From Clostridia bacterium (lineage in GTDB: Bacteria > Bacillota > Clostridia > Lachnospirales > Lachnospiraceae), in contig CAJTEN010000002.1 in assembly GCA_910575245.1 (NCBI GenBank), positions 145,185 to 209,184 on the forward strand: a stretch of 64,000 nt of DNA, written 5' to 3'. Below, piece after piece: positions 25,418-34,247 of this stretch. Numbering within the stretch: position 1 is the stretch's first letter; every line of letters begins with the position of its first letter. Both the position numbers and the translations under genes were made by a program. The notes under the pieces were generated by a model. That model ran no database searches and was not told where the DNA came from. It saw only the letters and a program-made list of their open reading frames with translations.

Positions 25418-26238
25418 TGAAATCTGTAGTATTGTCTGAGAGATTATGGGCAGTAGTCTCAATGGTCACGCCGGGCAGCAGAGTCTGTGACGTAGGCTGT
25501 GATCACGGATTCGTATCTATCTATCTGATCGAGCAGAAAGTCAGTCCTTATGTGCTGGCGATGGATGTCAGGGAGGGGCCGCTTGGCGCAGCCAGAAGGC
25601 ATGTGGCGGAGAGAGAACTGGATGCATTCATTGAGACAAGACTGTCGGATGGTTTACATAATTATAAAGCCGGGGAGGCGGACAGCCTGGTCTGTGCCGG
25701 TATGGGCGGCAGGATGATGATGCGTATCCTGGGAGAAGACAGGGAGAAGACAGACTCCTTCCGGGAGTTGATCCTGCAGCCGCAGTCGGAGCTGGAACAG
25801 TTCCGTATCTGGCTCAGAGAGCATGGATATGGGATTACGGATGAGAAGATGGTGGAGGAAGACGGGAAGTTTTATCCGATGATGCATGTGTCGGTTGATA
25901 AGGGGAAATCCGGCAGTGTATCATATCCGGCAGGATTGTCAGAAGATTTATGTAAACTTATAGACCGCTACGGTGTAGCTCTGCTGTCTGGAAGAGACGA
26001 TACCCTGAGGAAGTATTTAAGGCGGGAAGAGAGAATCTACGGAGAGATTTTGGTACAATTGCGGGAACAGGGGTTAGTCTGCAATAAAAGAAACGAAAGA
26101 TATCTGGAAATAGAGACACTTCTGAGAGAATGCCGGAGGGCACAGGAATTCATGGACTGTCAGTGCCGCGCACAGCACATCCGGCCGGATTCGGACATGG
26201 AGAGAAAAGGGGGTTCTTATGGTTACGATCAAGATTAA
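25417..26238 (+). CDS. trmK: tRNA (adenine(22)-N1)-methyltransferase
   Basis: A 273-aa Rossmann methyltransferase. It has SAM-binding motif CDVGCDHGFVSIYL (residues about 22-36), VLAMDVREGPL, the family CAGMGGRMM, and QPQSELEQFR. It methylates A22 of tRNA. The ATG shares bases with the rpoD stop (TGATG), indicating translational coupling. It overlaps the next gene by 20 bases. The usual Nif3-like partner of trmK is absent here. Confidence 0.92.
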   Translation: MKSVVLSERLWAVVSMVTPGSRVCDVGCDHGFVSIYLIEQKVSPYVLAMDVREGPLGAARRHVAERELDAFIETRLSDGLHNYKAGEADSLVCAGMGGRMMMRILGEDREKTDSFRELILQPQSELEQFRIWLREHGYGITDEKMVEEDGKFYPMMHVSVDKGKSGSVSYPAGLSEDLCKLIDRYGVALLSGRDDTLRKYLRREERIYGEILVQLREQGLVCNKRNERYLEIETLLRECRRAQEFMDCQCRAQHIRPDSDMERKGGSYGYDQD

Positions 26239-27874
26239 CGGGAAAGAGAGATTCTATGAAGACGGTGTACAATATGAACTGATTGCTGAGCAGTATCAGA
26301 ATGAATGTACCAGCCAGATTGCGCTTGTCGAGATTGACGGTAAGATACAGGAGCTGATGAAGCGCGTCAGCCGCGACTGTGAACTTAAATTTATAACCTA
26401 TGAAGATGATATCGGCCATAAGACTTATGTGCGTTCCGCGATTATGTTGATGATGAAGGCGATCAAGGACGTGGCGGGGATGGAAATGGCCGTCAGTACG
26501 AAGGTGGAATTCACGATAGGGGCGGGATATTATTGTGGGTTCCGGAACGGCATGAAGATGGATGCCGCAACGATCGAGAAGGTGAAGAACCGTATGGGAG
26601 AGCTGGCTGATATGGATCTTCTGGTTACCAAGAAGGCATATCCGGCGGAGGAAGCGGTGGCACTCTTTAAGGAACTGGGAATGAAGGACAAGGTTTCGCT
26701 GTTCCGGTACCGCAGAAGTTCCAACATTAATGTGTACTGTCTGGGTGACTATTATGATTATTATTATGGATATATGCTGCCGAGTACGGGATATATCAAA
26801 TATTTTGATCTGTTTCCTTATGAGGACGGGTTGATTCTCCTGCTTCCGGAGAAAGAGGAGCCGGAGAAGCTGACGGAATTTGTCCCGAAGAATAAGCTGT
26901 TCAGGACGCTCATGGTAGCAGGTGAGTGGAGCAGAGAGATGGGCATTGATACGGTGGGAGACTTGAATGACCAGATCTGTCAGGGGAATATTTCCGATAT
27001 GATTCTCGTGCAGGAGGCTCTGCAGGAGCGCAGGATCAGCGAGATCGCAAGGGACATTGCAAGACGCGAAGGCGTGAAGTTCGTGATGATAGCCGGACCG
27101 TCATCTTCCGGTAAGACGTCTTTCTCCCACAGACTGTCTATCCAGCTTCGCACCTACGGTTTGAAGCCCCATCCGATCGGGCTGGATAATTATTACCTGA
27201 ACCATGACAAGACGCCGCTTGACGATGAGGGGAAGCCGGATTATGAATGCCTCGAGGCTCTGGATGTGGAGCAGTTTAACAAGGACATGAGCGATCTGCT
27301 TGAGGGGAAGAGCGTGCAACTGCCGACTTTTAACTTTAAGACCGGAAAACGGGAGTACCGCGGCAAGATCACAACTTTGGGACCGGACGATATACTGGTA
27401 ATAGAAGGGATCCATGGTTTGAACGAGAAGATGTCCTATACGCTGCCGGCAGAGAGCAAATATAAGATTTATATCAGTGCGCTTACCTGCCTGAACATCG
27501 ATGAGCATAACCGGATTCCGACTACGGATGGCAGACTGTTGCGCCGTATGGTCAGGGATGCCAGGACCAGGGGAGCGTCTGCCGAGAAGACAATCTCCAT
27601 GTGGCCTTCTGTCAGACGGGGAGAGGAGAAATACATATTCCCCTTCCAGGAGGAAGCGGATGCCATGTTCAATTCTGCCATGACTTATGAACTGGCAGTG
27701 ATCAAACAGTATGCGGAACCGCTTCTCTTTAATATCAGGCGGGGACAGCCGGAATATCATGAGGCGAAGCGGCTGTTGAAGTTTCTGGAATATTTCCTGG
27801 GTGTCAGCAGTGAGGAACTGCCGAATAATTCGCTGTGCAGAGAGTTTGTGGGCGGAAGCTGCTTTGATGTCTGA
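26219..27874 (+). CDS. Uridine-kinase-like nucleoside kinase
   Basis: A 551-aa two-part protein. The N-terminal half has a TGS-like start and the threonyl-tRNA-synthetase-type second domain (EFTIGAGYYCGF). The C-terminal half is a P-loop uridine kinase, with GPSSSGKT at about residue 291, GLDNYYLNHDKTPLDDEGKP and DILVIEGIHGLN. This fusion is widespread in Clostridia and annotated as nucleoside kinase; its substrate is probably a pyrimidine nucleoside. AAGGGGG precedes the ATG. Confidence 0.88.
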   Translation: MVTIKINGKERFYEDGVQYELIAEQYQNECTSQIALVEIDGKIQELMKRVSRDCELKFITYEDDIGHKTYVRSAIMLMMKAIKDVAGMEMAVSTKVEFTIGAGYYCGFRNGMKMDAATIEKVKNRMGELADMDLLVTKKAYPAEEAVALFKELGMKDKVSLFRYRRSSNINVYCLGDYYDYYYGYMLPSTGYIKYFDLFPYEDGLILLLPEKEEPEKLTEFVPKNKLFRTLMVAGEWSREMGIDTVGDLNDQICQGNISDMILVQEALQERRISEIARDIARREGVKFVMIAGPSSSGKTSFSHRLSIQLRTYGLKPHPIGLDNYYLNHDKTPLDDEGKPDYECLEALDVEQFNKDMSDLLEGKSVQLPTFNFKTGKREYRGKITTLGPDDILVIEGIHGLNEKMSYTLPAESKYKIYISALTCLNIDEHNRIPTTDGRLLRRMVRDARTRGASAEKTISMWPSVRRGEEKYIFPFQEEADAMFNSAMTYELAVIKQYAEPLLFNIRRGQPEYHEAKRLLKFLEYFLGVSSEELPNNSLCREFVGGSCFDV

Positions 27875-27942
27875 TGTTATTATTCACGGTCAATATTGCG
27901 CGAGGTGTTTTTGTGTGAGTGGACCAAGGCCTGCTTTTTGTG

Positions 27943-27971
27943 TTGATAAAAAGGAAAAAATAGTAGATAAT
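27943..27971 (+). promoter_or_regulatory. rnpB promoter
   Basis: TTGATA (27943-27948) and GATAAT (27966-27971) with exactly 17 bases between, ending about 11 bases before the folded 5' end of RNase P RNA. A strong vegetative promoter by sequence. Confidence 0.75.
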
Positions 27972-27982
27972 AAAAAAGTACA

Positions 27983-28387
27983 CTAAGTAGAATAAATGAT
28001 CGCGGCTGTACAGACGTAAGGGTACAGGTGAGGAAAGTCCGGGCTTCACAGGGCAGGATGCCGGATAACGTCCGGTGGAGGCGACTCCAAGGCCAGTGCA
28101 ACAGAAAAGAAACCGCCGTACGGAACCTTCAGGGGTGACGGAAGCCGTGAAACGGCTTCGCAGTTTTGCGTAAGCAATACTGCAAGGTAAGGGTGGAATG
28201 GCAGTGTAAGAGACTACCGCCGCAGCGGTAACGCTGTGGGCTGTGTAAACCCCATCCGAAGCAAGACCGAAACGAAAGCGACAGATTGGCCCGATCTGCT
28301 TTCAGGTGGGTCGCTTGAGGTATCCGGTAACGGATATCCTAGACAGATGATCATTCACGACATAACCCGGCTTATCGTTCTGCTTAG
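27983..28387 (+). ncRNA. rnpB: RNase P RNA
   Basis: It contains the universal core GAGGAAAGTCCGGGCT, then CAGGGCAGGATGCCGG, and the distal GTGTAAACCCCATCCGAAGC and GGCCCGATCTGCTT segments in proper order. The ends pair as P1 (CTAAGTAGAA near 27983 with TTCTGCTTAG near 28378-28387). It is the catalytic RNA that trims tRNA 5' ends. It follows its own promoter and precedes a hairpin terminator. Confidence 0.95.
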
Positions 28388-28419
28388 TTTACATAAATTA
28401 TTACCCTACGGAAGGGCAG

Positions 28420-28448
28420 GGCACAGAAAGGATTCTTTTCTGTGCCTT
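28420..28448 (+). terminator. rnpB terminator
   Basis: A GGCACAGAAA/TTTCTGTGCC stem (28420-28429, 28437-28446) follows the RNase P RNA. The T-run is short, so efficiency is uncertain. Confidence 0.6.
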
Positions 28449-28513
28449 ATGTGTGTCCGGCACGGATGACAGGAGTGAAAAGGCAGTCAGAAATGAGAGA
28501 AGGAAATGCTTTC

Positions 28514-29299
28514 ATGATAAGGAGCAGGGCGGTATTATTTCTTTTCATATTGTATTTAATTCTGCGGCCGTTCAAAGTACAGGCGGCGCAGGAATATACG
28601 ATGCCGCCGCATCTGATCCAGTCAGTATCGGAGCAGGATATCTATGAGGGCATGCTTGCGCTTGACATGCTGGTGAGCCCGGTCTTGGAAGAGGCGGATC
28701 TGCCACAGGTCCGTGAAAATATAAAAAACTGTGTTGTGCGGATTGATATGGGGAATGCTTATGGAAGCGGAATAATCTGGAAGCTGACGCCGGACAAGGT
28801 AGTCATTGCCACGAACAGGCATGTGCTGGATTACTGGCGGGATTTGGACGGCTATGTGTATTTCCCCCAGGGATATTATGTGGACGCGTGTATTTTAGGG
28901 GTATCCGGCAGGCAGGACGTGGGTTTTTTAGCAATTGACAACAGCCAGTTTACTTATCAGGAACTGGAAAGTTTGAGAAATGTTTCCACAGATGTCCTTG
29001 CTTATGAAAAGCTGGCGCAGGGAGCGGAAATGCTCTGCGCAGGTTCCGGCCCACAAGAGGGAGAAATGCTGTTCTATGAGGGAACTGTGGAGGATACAGG
29101 GCGGTATATTGCGGATCTGGATGCGTATATGCTCTATGGACACGGATATGCCAGAACAGGAATGTCCGGAGGCGGTATTTTCGACGGATACGGAAATTTG
29201 ATCGGTATGATAACAGGTGGTACTTTACGGAATGAGATAGCAGGTGTGCCGCTTAATGATATAGTGGAAGCATATGAGGAGATCGCTGAGTATGGATAA
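28514..29299 (+). CDS. Secreted trypsin-like serine protease
   Basis: A 261-aa protein with an N-terminal signal or anchor (residues 1-25, ending near VQAAQE). The triad fits the S1/HtrA fold: H103 in ATNRHVLD, D135 in GRQDVGFL, and S218 in GMSGGG. There is no PDZ domain. The start at 28514 is chosen because AGAAGGAAA lies just upstream; longer frames would bury the signal. The stop overlaps the next gene, so the two form an operon. It probably acts at the cell surface; the substrate is unknown. Confidence 0.8.
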   Translation: MIRSRAVLFLFILYLILRPFKVQAAQEYTMPPHLIQSVSEQDIYEGMLALDMLVSPVLEEADLPQVRENIKNCVVRIDMGNAYGSGIIWKLTPDKVVIATNRHVLDYWRDLDGYVYFPQGYYVDACILGVSGRQDVGFLAIDNSQFTYQELESLRNVSTDVLAYEKLAQGAEMLCAGSGPQEGEMLFYEGTVEDTGRYIADLDAYMLYGHGYARTGMSGGGIFDGYGNLIGMITGGTLRNEIAGVPLNDIVEAYEEIAEYG

Positions 29300-30320
29300 T
29301 GAGGAGAAGATTGAGTTTCAGGTCAGAGAGAGCCGGATCGCGCTGGTAGTGGGAGCAGCTTCCTCTGTCTTTGCGGTATTTATATTTATCATGTACCTTC
29401 TGCATCCGAAAAAGGAAGGCGGCGGGCTTCTGTTGTATCTGCCACTGCTGCTTATGCTGGTCAGCGGTGTGGTCTTTTGTATCATTTATTACAACAAAAG
29501 AGTTACGATAGATGAGATGAATATGTGTTATGTAAATTGGATGGGAAAGAAGAAGCAGTTTACACTGGATGAGATCGGTTTCTGCAAGGTAGAAATAGGT
29601 GGTGGAAAAGCAGTGCTGGTACTCTATGATTTACTCGGAGATAAGTTATGTAAACTGGATTTCGGCATGACCGGTATGGGAGAATTCCTGCAGTATCTGG
29701 TGGACAATAGGGTTGAGACAGAGTGGAATCGGGAAAGAATGGCGAAACAGGAGAAGGAGATGCTCATACCGGAACTGATTCTGAATGAAACGGCGGTATG
29801 CGAGGAAGAAATCAGCAAGTGCGCGGAAGCATTTTATAAGGAGGCAGAGCAGATCTTCAGGGACTGGGAGAAGCGGAATAAGAGATTTGAAGCAGAATGG
29901 GAGGTCGGGTTTGCCGAATATGTCATGGAGGATTTGGAGAGGAAAGGAAGAGCGTGGGAGAGGATCAGTTCCCTGGATGATGTGATGGAGAAAATACCGG
30001 AGAATTATGAATGTGTGCTGGAAGCTTATCTGAAGAAGGACGGAGAATATGTTGTGAACAGACGGGGCGAGGAAGTATCCGCACAGATTCCTTATCTGGT
30101 CAGGTGTAAATCCTATCAGATCGGGGAGGGAACCAGGATCAGGAAGTCTGCTGAGAAGATTATGGAGAAAGAGATAAGAAATTATCTGGAAATGTTGTCT
30201 AAGGAACTTCCGAAGCATAAGTACCGGACAGAGTCGCTCAGGCTGCGACATAAGCTGAGGAAGAGCGCAGGACTCCGCAGCCAGGAATACCGGCAACGGG
30301 AGTGCAGCAGTTCAGACTGA
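29292..30320 (+). CDS. Two-TM membrane protein with coiled-coil tail (DUF6560-like)
   Basis: A 342-aa protein; the start at 29292 is set by GAGGAG upstream. Two hydrophobic segments (residues about 17-36 and 47-65) are followed by a pleckstrin-like beta segment (VTIDEMNMCYVNWMGKKKQF) and then a long charged helical region. The C-terminus is basic. It resembles the DUF6560 group of Lachnospiraceae proteins, though the match is from memory. It overlaps the protease gene by 8 bases, suggesting that they work together at the membrane. Confidence 0.6.
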   Translation: MDNEEKIEFQVRESRIALVVGAASSVFAVFIFIMYLLHPKKEGGGLLLYLPLLLMLVSGVVFCIIYYNKRVTIDEMNMCYVNWMGKKKQFTLDEIGFCKVEIGGGKAVLVLYDLLGDKLCKLDFGMTGMGEFLQYLVDNRVETEWNRERMAKQEKEMLIPELILNETAVCEEEISKCAEAFYKEAEQIFRDWEKRNKRFEAEWEVGFAEYVMEDLERKGRAWERISSLDDVMEKIPENYECVLEAYLKKDGEYVVNRRGEEVSAQIPYLVRCKSYQIGEGTRIRKSAEKIMEKEIRNYLEMLSKELPKHKYRTESLRLRHKLRKSAGLRSQEYRQRECSSSD

Positions 30321-30344
30321 TAATAATATACGGCAGGTTCAAAA

Positions 30345-30356
30345 TATGATAGAATA
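30345..30356 (+). promoter_or_regulatory. -10 type motif TATGATAGAATA
   Basis: The same 12-base string lies at 16361-16372 and 43773-43784, each time in a leader before a gene. It contains a TAGAAT or GATAGAAT -10 box and suggests a shared promoter class. Confidence 0.5.
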
Positions 30357-30468
30357 GTTAGAGCCAAAATAATTACAGCATTCGGAGGCCAGGGAGCAGA
30401 TGGCGGGGAAGGAATGCTGTATGTATTACGGTGGCACATGAATGATAAAATAATTAGGAGGACTGGGT

Positions 30469-31344
30469 ATGGCATTATTTCAGATCAGTAACGATAAGAT
30501 CACGATACAGGTGGACAGTATGGGAGCGGAACTGAAGTCGCTTAAAGATGTGGCGACGGGGAGAGAGTATATGTGGAATGCGGATCCGAGGTTCTGGAAG
30601 CGGACTTCTCCGGTTCTTTTTCCGCTGGTGGGTGGTTTAAAGGGTGGTGTTTACAGGCTGGATGGCAAGGAATATCCGATGGGACAGCACGGGTTTGCCA
30701 GGGATATGGAATTTAAACTAAAGAGTCAGGTGGCAAGTGAAATCTGGTTTACACTGGAGTCGGATGAGGGAACGCTGGACAGATATCCTTACCCTTTCCT
30801 CCTGGAACTGGGATATGAGCTGTCGGAGAAATCGGTTATTGTTAAATGGCGTGTTAAGAATCCTTCAGGGGATCCTATGTATTTTTCTATCGGCGGACAT
30901 CCGGCGTTTCTGTGTCCTGTTGAGGAGGGGAGGAAACAGTCGGATTACAGCATCCATCTTGATGCGAAGGGGCAGGTGGCAGTCTCTATGCTGGATAATG
31001 GATTGCTGGACGGGAAGAAAATTGATTATAAGCTGGACAACGGGACTATTCCGGTGACAGAACACCTTTTTGATGGAGATGCTCTTGTGATTGAACATGA
31101 TCAGGCACACAGCGTGGCGCTGGTTAAACCGGATGGGAAGGCCTACTTGACGGTAACTTTCGATGCACCGTTGTTCGGCATCTGGTCCCCGCCTAAGAAA
31201 CAGGCGCCGTTTATCTGTATTGAACCCTGGTATGGAAGATGCGACAGAGTGGATTTTGACGGAGACTGGAAGGAGCGCGAGTGGGGGCAGATGCTGGAGG
31301 GAGGCAGGACCTTCAACGCGGAGTACCGCATTACAGTGGAATGA
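30469..31344 (+). CDS. Aldose 1-epimerase family protein (LacX-like)
   Basis: A 291-aa galactose mutarotase-like protein. It has AELKSLKDVATGREYMW, GQHGFARDMEF with the family His, SIGGHPAF, and ICIEPWYGRCD near residue 245. It would interconvert sugar anomers in the cytosol. The length and motifs fit the LacX/YihR-type branch rather than GalM. A TATGATAGAATA box lies upstream and a GGAGG site precedes the ATG. No sugar operon adjoins, so the sugar is unknown. Confidence 0.85.
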   Translation: MALFQISNDKITIQVDSMGAELKSLKDVATGREYMWNADPRFWKRTSPVLFPLVGGLKGGVYRLDGKEYPMGQHGFARDMEFKLKSQVASEIWFTLESDEGTLDRYPYPFLLELGYELSEKSVIVKWRVKNPSGDPMYFSIGGHPAFLCPVEEGRKQSDYSIHLDAKGQVAVSMLDNGLLDGKKIDYKLDNGTIPVTEHLFDGDALVIEHDQAHSVALVKPDGKAYLTVTFDAPLFGIWSPPKKQAPFICIEPWYGRCDRVDFDGDWKEREWGQMLEGGRTFNAEYRITVE

Positions 31345-31420
31345 CCTGGCAGACTACAGGCGGTGTTTCTGGCAGCATGGAACGGCATGGCAGAGACAGG
31401 ATTACAGGGAAAGGAAAAAT

Positions 31421-32131
31421 ATGGAGATTAATAGGGCACCAATCGTGCAGTGTAGGGGACTGACGAAAACATATGGCGGTAAGACCGCTTTGAATCACAT
31501 CAATCTGAATCTGGAGTGTGGCAGGATTATAGGACTGTTAGGACCTAATGGCAGTGGCAAGACAACGCTGATCAAGATAATGAACGGATTGCTGAATCCT
31601 ACGGCAGGAGAGGTTCTGATCGGCGGAGCCAGGCCTGGTGTGGATACGAAATACAGAATTTCTTATCTGCCGGAGCGGACTTATCTTTATCCCGGCATGC
31701 GGGTGGAGGAGATGATCCGGTATTTCCAGGATTTCTATCCGGATTTCAGAATGGACAGAGCTTATGATATGCTTGCAAGGCTGCAGATTGCGCCCCGGGA
31801 GAGACTTAAGAATTTGTCTAAAGGAACGAAGGAGAAGGTACAGCTTATTCTGGTGATGAGCCGGGATTCAGATCTGTATATTCTGGATGAACCGATTGCC
31901 GGTGTGGATCCGGCATCAAGAGATTATATTCTGCACACGATCGTACAGAATTACAGCAGGAATGCGACGATACTGCTCTCTACCCATCTGATCGCTGATG
32001 TGGAGAGTATTCTTGACGAGGTTGTGTTTATCAGATACGGCAGTATCGTGCTGCAGGCGGGAGCCGAGCAGATCAGGCGCAATGAAGGCAAGTCTGTAGA
32101 CCGGTTCTTCAGGGAGGTGTTTGCATGTTAG
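31421..32131 (+). CDS. ABC transporter ATP-binding protein
   Basis: A 236-aa ATPase. It has Walker A GPNGSGKT at 41-48, Q-loop region, signature NLSKGTKEKVQ near 131 (a variant of LSGGQ), Walker B LYILDEP at 152-158 and the H-loop STHL. The start at 31421 follows AAAGGAAA; a longer frame into the epimerase gene is not credible. Its stop overlaps the permease start by 7 bases. It is similar to BcrA/EcsA-type exporters, but the substrate is unknown. Confidence 0.9.
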   Translation: MEINRAPIVQCRGLTKTYGGKTALNHINLNLECGRIIGLLGPNGSGKTTLIKIMNGLLNPTAGEVLIGGARPGVDTKYRISYLPERTYLYPGMRVEEMIRYFQDFYPDFRMDRAYDMLARLQIAPRERLKNLSKGTKEKVQLILVMSRDSDLYILDEPIAGVDPASRDYILHTIVQNYSRNATILLSTHLIADVESILDEVVFIRYGSIVLQAGAEQIRRNEGKSVDRFFREVFAC

Positions 32132-32904
32132 GGAAACTGATGAAATACGAGTGGCAGTCTACCTGGAAGCTTCTGCTTCCGGCCAATCTTCTGATTGTTG
32201 TCATGACTTTCTTTGCATGTATAGCAATCAGGCTGAATTTTGATGATATAAGGAATGAAGGAATTCTGTTCAGTGCTGCCATGATCCTGGTGACTTACGT
32301 GGGAAGTATGTTTGTGGTTATGATCGGTACGGCGGTTTATCTGATCTATCGTTTCTATACATCTACCTTTGGAGACCAGGGATATCTGCTACACACGCTG
32401 CCGGTGGATAAGCATAATATTATCATAGCCAAAGCGGTGGTCAGTACTGCATGGGTGTTGTTTAGCAGCTTTTTGATCTATTTGTCGGTGCTGTTCATTT
32501 TTGCGAGCGAAGAAGGGGTTATACCTGAATTGATGGACAGCATGGAGGTATTTGTAGTACGGGCGGGAGGACCTTCTACCCTGTTTGCCGGAGTTATGAC
32601 TCTTATAGCCTTTGTGGTATCGATTCTGGCCAGAGTGCTGAAGGTGGCAGCATGTCTTTCGCTTGGGCAGCTATCCGCCAATCATAAGCTGTTGATGTCT
32701 TTTGCGTTCTATTTTGGAATCTATTTACTGCAGCAGATTATCAGTTCCTTTTATTATGCTTTTCTCGGTCTGGTTAACAGAAGACTGGACGGATTCTATT
32801 ATGGGGAGACATGGGAAGTCACATTGATTGCCGGGCTGGTCTATACGGTGCTTTTCTATGCAGTAACATGGTATACGATGGAAAAAAAGTTGAATTTGGA
32901 GTAA
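32125..32904 (+). CDS. ABC transporter permease
   Basis: A 259-aa protein with six predicted membrane helices. It begins LGKLMKYEWQSTWKLL, a form typical of ABC-2-type permeases in Clostridia, and carries the DQGYLLHTLPV loop common to this group. It pairs with the ATPase just upstream (7-base overlap). The transported substrate is not evident; exporters of this form often handle peptides or lipids. Confidence 0.8.
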   Translation: MLGKLMKYEWQSTWKLLLPANLLIVVMTFFACIAIRLNFDDIRNEGILFSAAMILVTYVGSMFVVMIGTAVYLIYRFYTSTFGDQGYLLHTLPVDKHNIIIAKAVVSTAWVLFSSFLIYLSVLFIFASEEGVIPELMDSMEVFVVRAGGPSTLFAGVMTLIAFVVSILARVLKVAACLSLGQLSANHKLLMSFAFYFGIYLLQQIISSFYYAFLGLVNRRLDGFYYGETWEVTLIAGLVYTVLFYAVTWYTMEKKLNLE

Positions 32905-32941
32905 AAGGTTAATTCCATGCCGAAACATGATATCTGTTTTC

Positions 32942-32969
32942 TTGACATATCAGAAATAATTGTTATTAT
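32942..32969 (+). promoter_or_regulatory. Promoter of the CobW-like pair
   Basis: TTGACA (32942-32947) and TATTAT (32964-32969) with a 16-base spacer, followed by a leader of about 75 bases to the first CobW-like ATG. Near-repeats of ATATCTG / CATATCAG around it might be a regulator site. Confidence 0.6.
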
Positions 32970-33049
32970 ATAAAAGATGTCAGACAGCATAATATCTGAT
33001 GATAACATGTGATATTTATTATATTTTCAGGAAAGAAAGGTGCTTTTAT

Positions 33050-34180
33050 ATGACAAAAATTGATATTGTTTCCGGATTCCTGGGTGCCGGAAAGACAACG
33101 CTGATTAAGAAGCTGTTAAAGGAGGCTCTGGCGGAGTCGAAGGTGGTGTTGATAGAGAACGAATTCGGAGAGATAGGAATTGACGGCGGTTTTCTGAAAG
33201 AAGCAGGCATAGAGATTAAGGAGATGAATTCAGGATGTATCTGCTGTTCACTGGTGGGGGATTTTGGCGCCTCTATGAGAGAGGTACTGGATACTTATGC
33301 GCCTGAGCGCATTTTGATCGAGCCGTCAGGTGTGGGCAAGCTGTCTGATGTGATGAAAGCCGTGCAGGATGCCATGGCGGACAGAGATGTGGAATTGAAC
33401 AGTGCAGTTGCAGTGGTGGATGCATGCAAATGCAGGATGTATATCAAGAATTTCGGAGAGTTCTTTATCAATCAGATCGAACATGCCGGGACTGTAATTT
33501 TAAGCCGGACGGACAAACTGAGCGAAGAGAAACTGACTGCCTGCGTGGAGATGATACGGGAACACAATGCCAGGGCGGTTATTATTACCACACCCTGGGA
33601 TGTGCTGGAAGGAGAGGCTATTCTGGAGACCATTGAGGGGGCTAAGGATTTGGAGGCTGAACTGATGAAAGAAGTGATGGCACATCATGAGCAGCATCAC
33701 CATGACCATGGACCGGACTGTGCCTGCGGATGTCATGAGCATCATCATGAAGAGCACGATCACGAGCACCATCATCACCATCACGATGGGCACGATCACG
33801 GGCATCACCATCATGATGAACATGATCACGAGCATCATCACGACGGGCACGAACATGGGCATCACCATCATGATGGGCATGATCACGAACATCACCATCA
33901 TGCGGATGAAGTTTTCACTTCATGGGGAATGGAGACGCCTGCCGTTTACAGCCGAGAAGAGATTGAACATATCCTGGCTGAACTCGACAGAGAAGAGATA
34001 TATGGCATGGTATTGAGAGCGAAGGGGATGGTACCTTCCGCCGTCGGCGGCTGGATCTATTTTGACTATGTGCCGGAGGAGAGCAATATCAGGAGCGGCA
34101 AGCCTGATGTGACAGGTAAGTTTTGCGTGATTGGTTCTCAGTTAAAAGAAGATAAGCTGGCGGAGCTTTTCCGCAGATAA
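33050..34180 (+). CDS. CobW/COG0523 GTPase with His-rich segment
   Basis: A 376-aa G3E GTPase. It has Walker A GFLGAGKT at residues 9-16, the metal-binding GCICC (C63, C65, C66), and SRTDK as the base-recognition motif. Between residues about 211 and 287 lies a very long His/Asp/Glu/Gly segment that should bind several Zn or Ni ions. The C-terminal CobW_C domain follows. It probably delivers or stores metal ions. The start at 33050 is set by GAAAGG upstream and the family N-terminus. Confidence 0.9.
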   Translation: MTKIDIVSGFLGAGKTTLIKKLLKEALAESKVVLIENEFGEIGIDGGFLKEAGIEIKEMNSGCICCSLVGDFGASMREVLDTYAPERILIEPSGVGKLSDVMKAVQDAMADRDVELNSAVAVVDACKCRMYIKNFGEFFINQIEHAGTVILSRTDKLSEEKLTACVEMIREHNARAVIITTPWDVLEGEAILETIEGAKDLEAELMKEVMAHHEQHHHDHGPDCACGCHEHHHEEHDHEHHHHHHDGHDHGHHHHDEHDHEHHHDGHEHGHHHHDGHDHEHHHHADEVFTSWGMETPAVYSREEIEHILAELDREEIYGMVLRAKGMVPSAVGGWIYFDYVPEESNIRSGKPDVTGKFCVIGSQLKEDKLAELFRR

Positions 34181-34247
34181 TGATAAGCAGGGAATCGGGA
34201 AAGGCAACGTTGGTGACAGAGAAAACAGGAAGGATGTGGATGTATTT

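Noticed and set aside
33687..34016. Tandem DNA repeats in the His-rich part of the CobW gene
   Set aside because: The repetition is explained by His/Asp/Glu codons in the protein, so it is not an independent repeat or CRISPR-like array.
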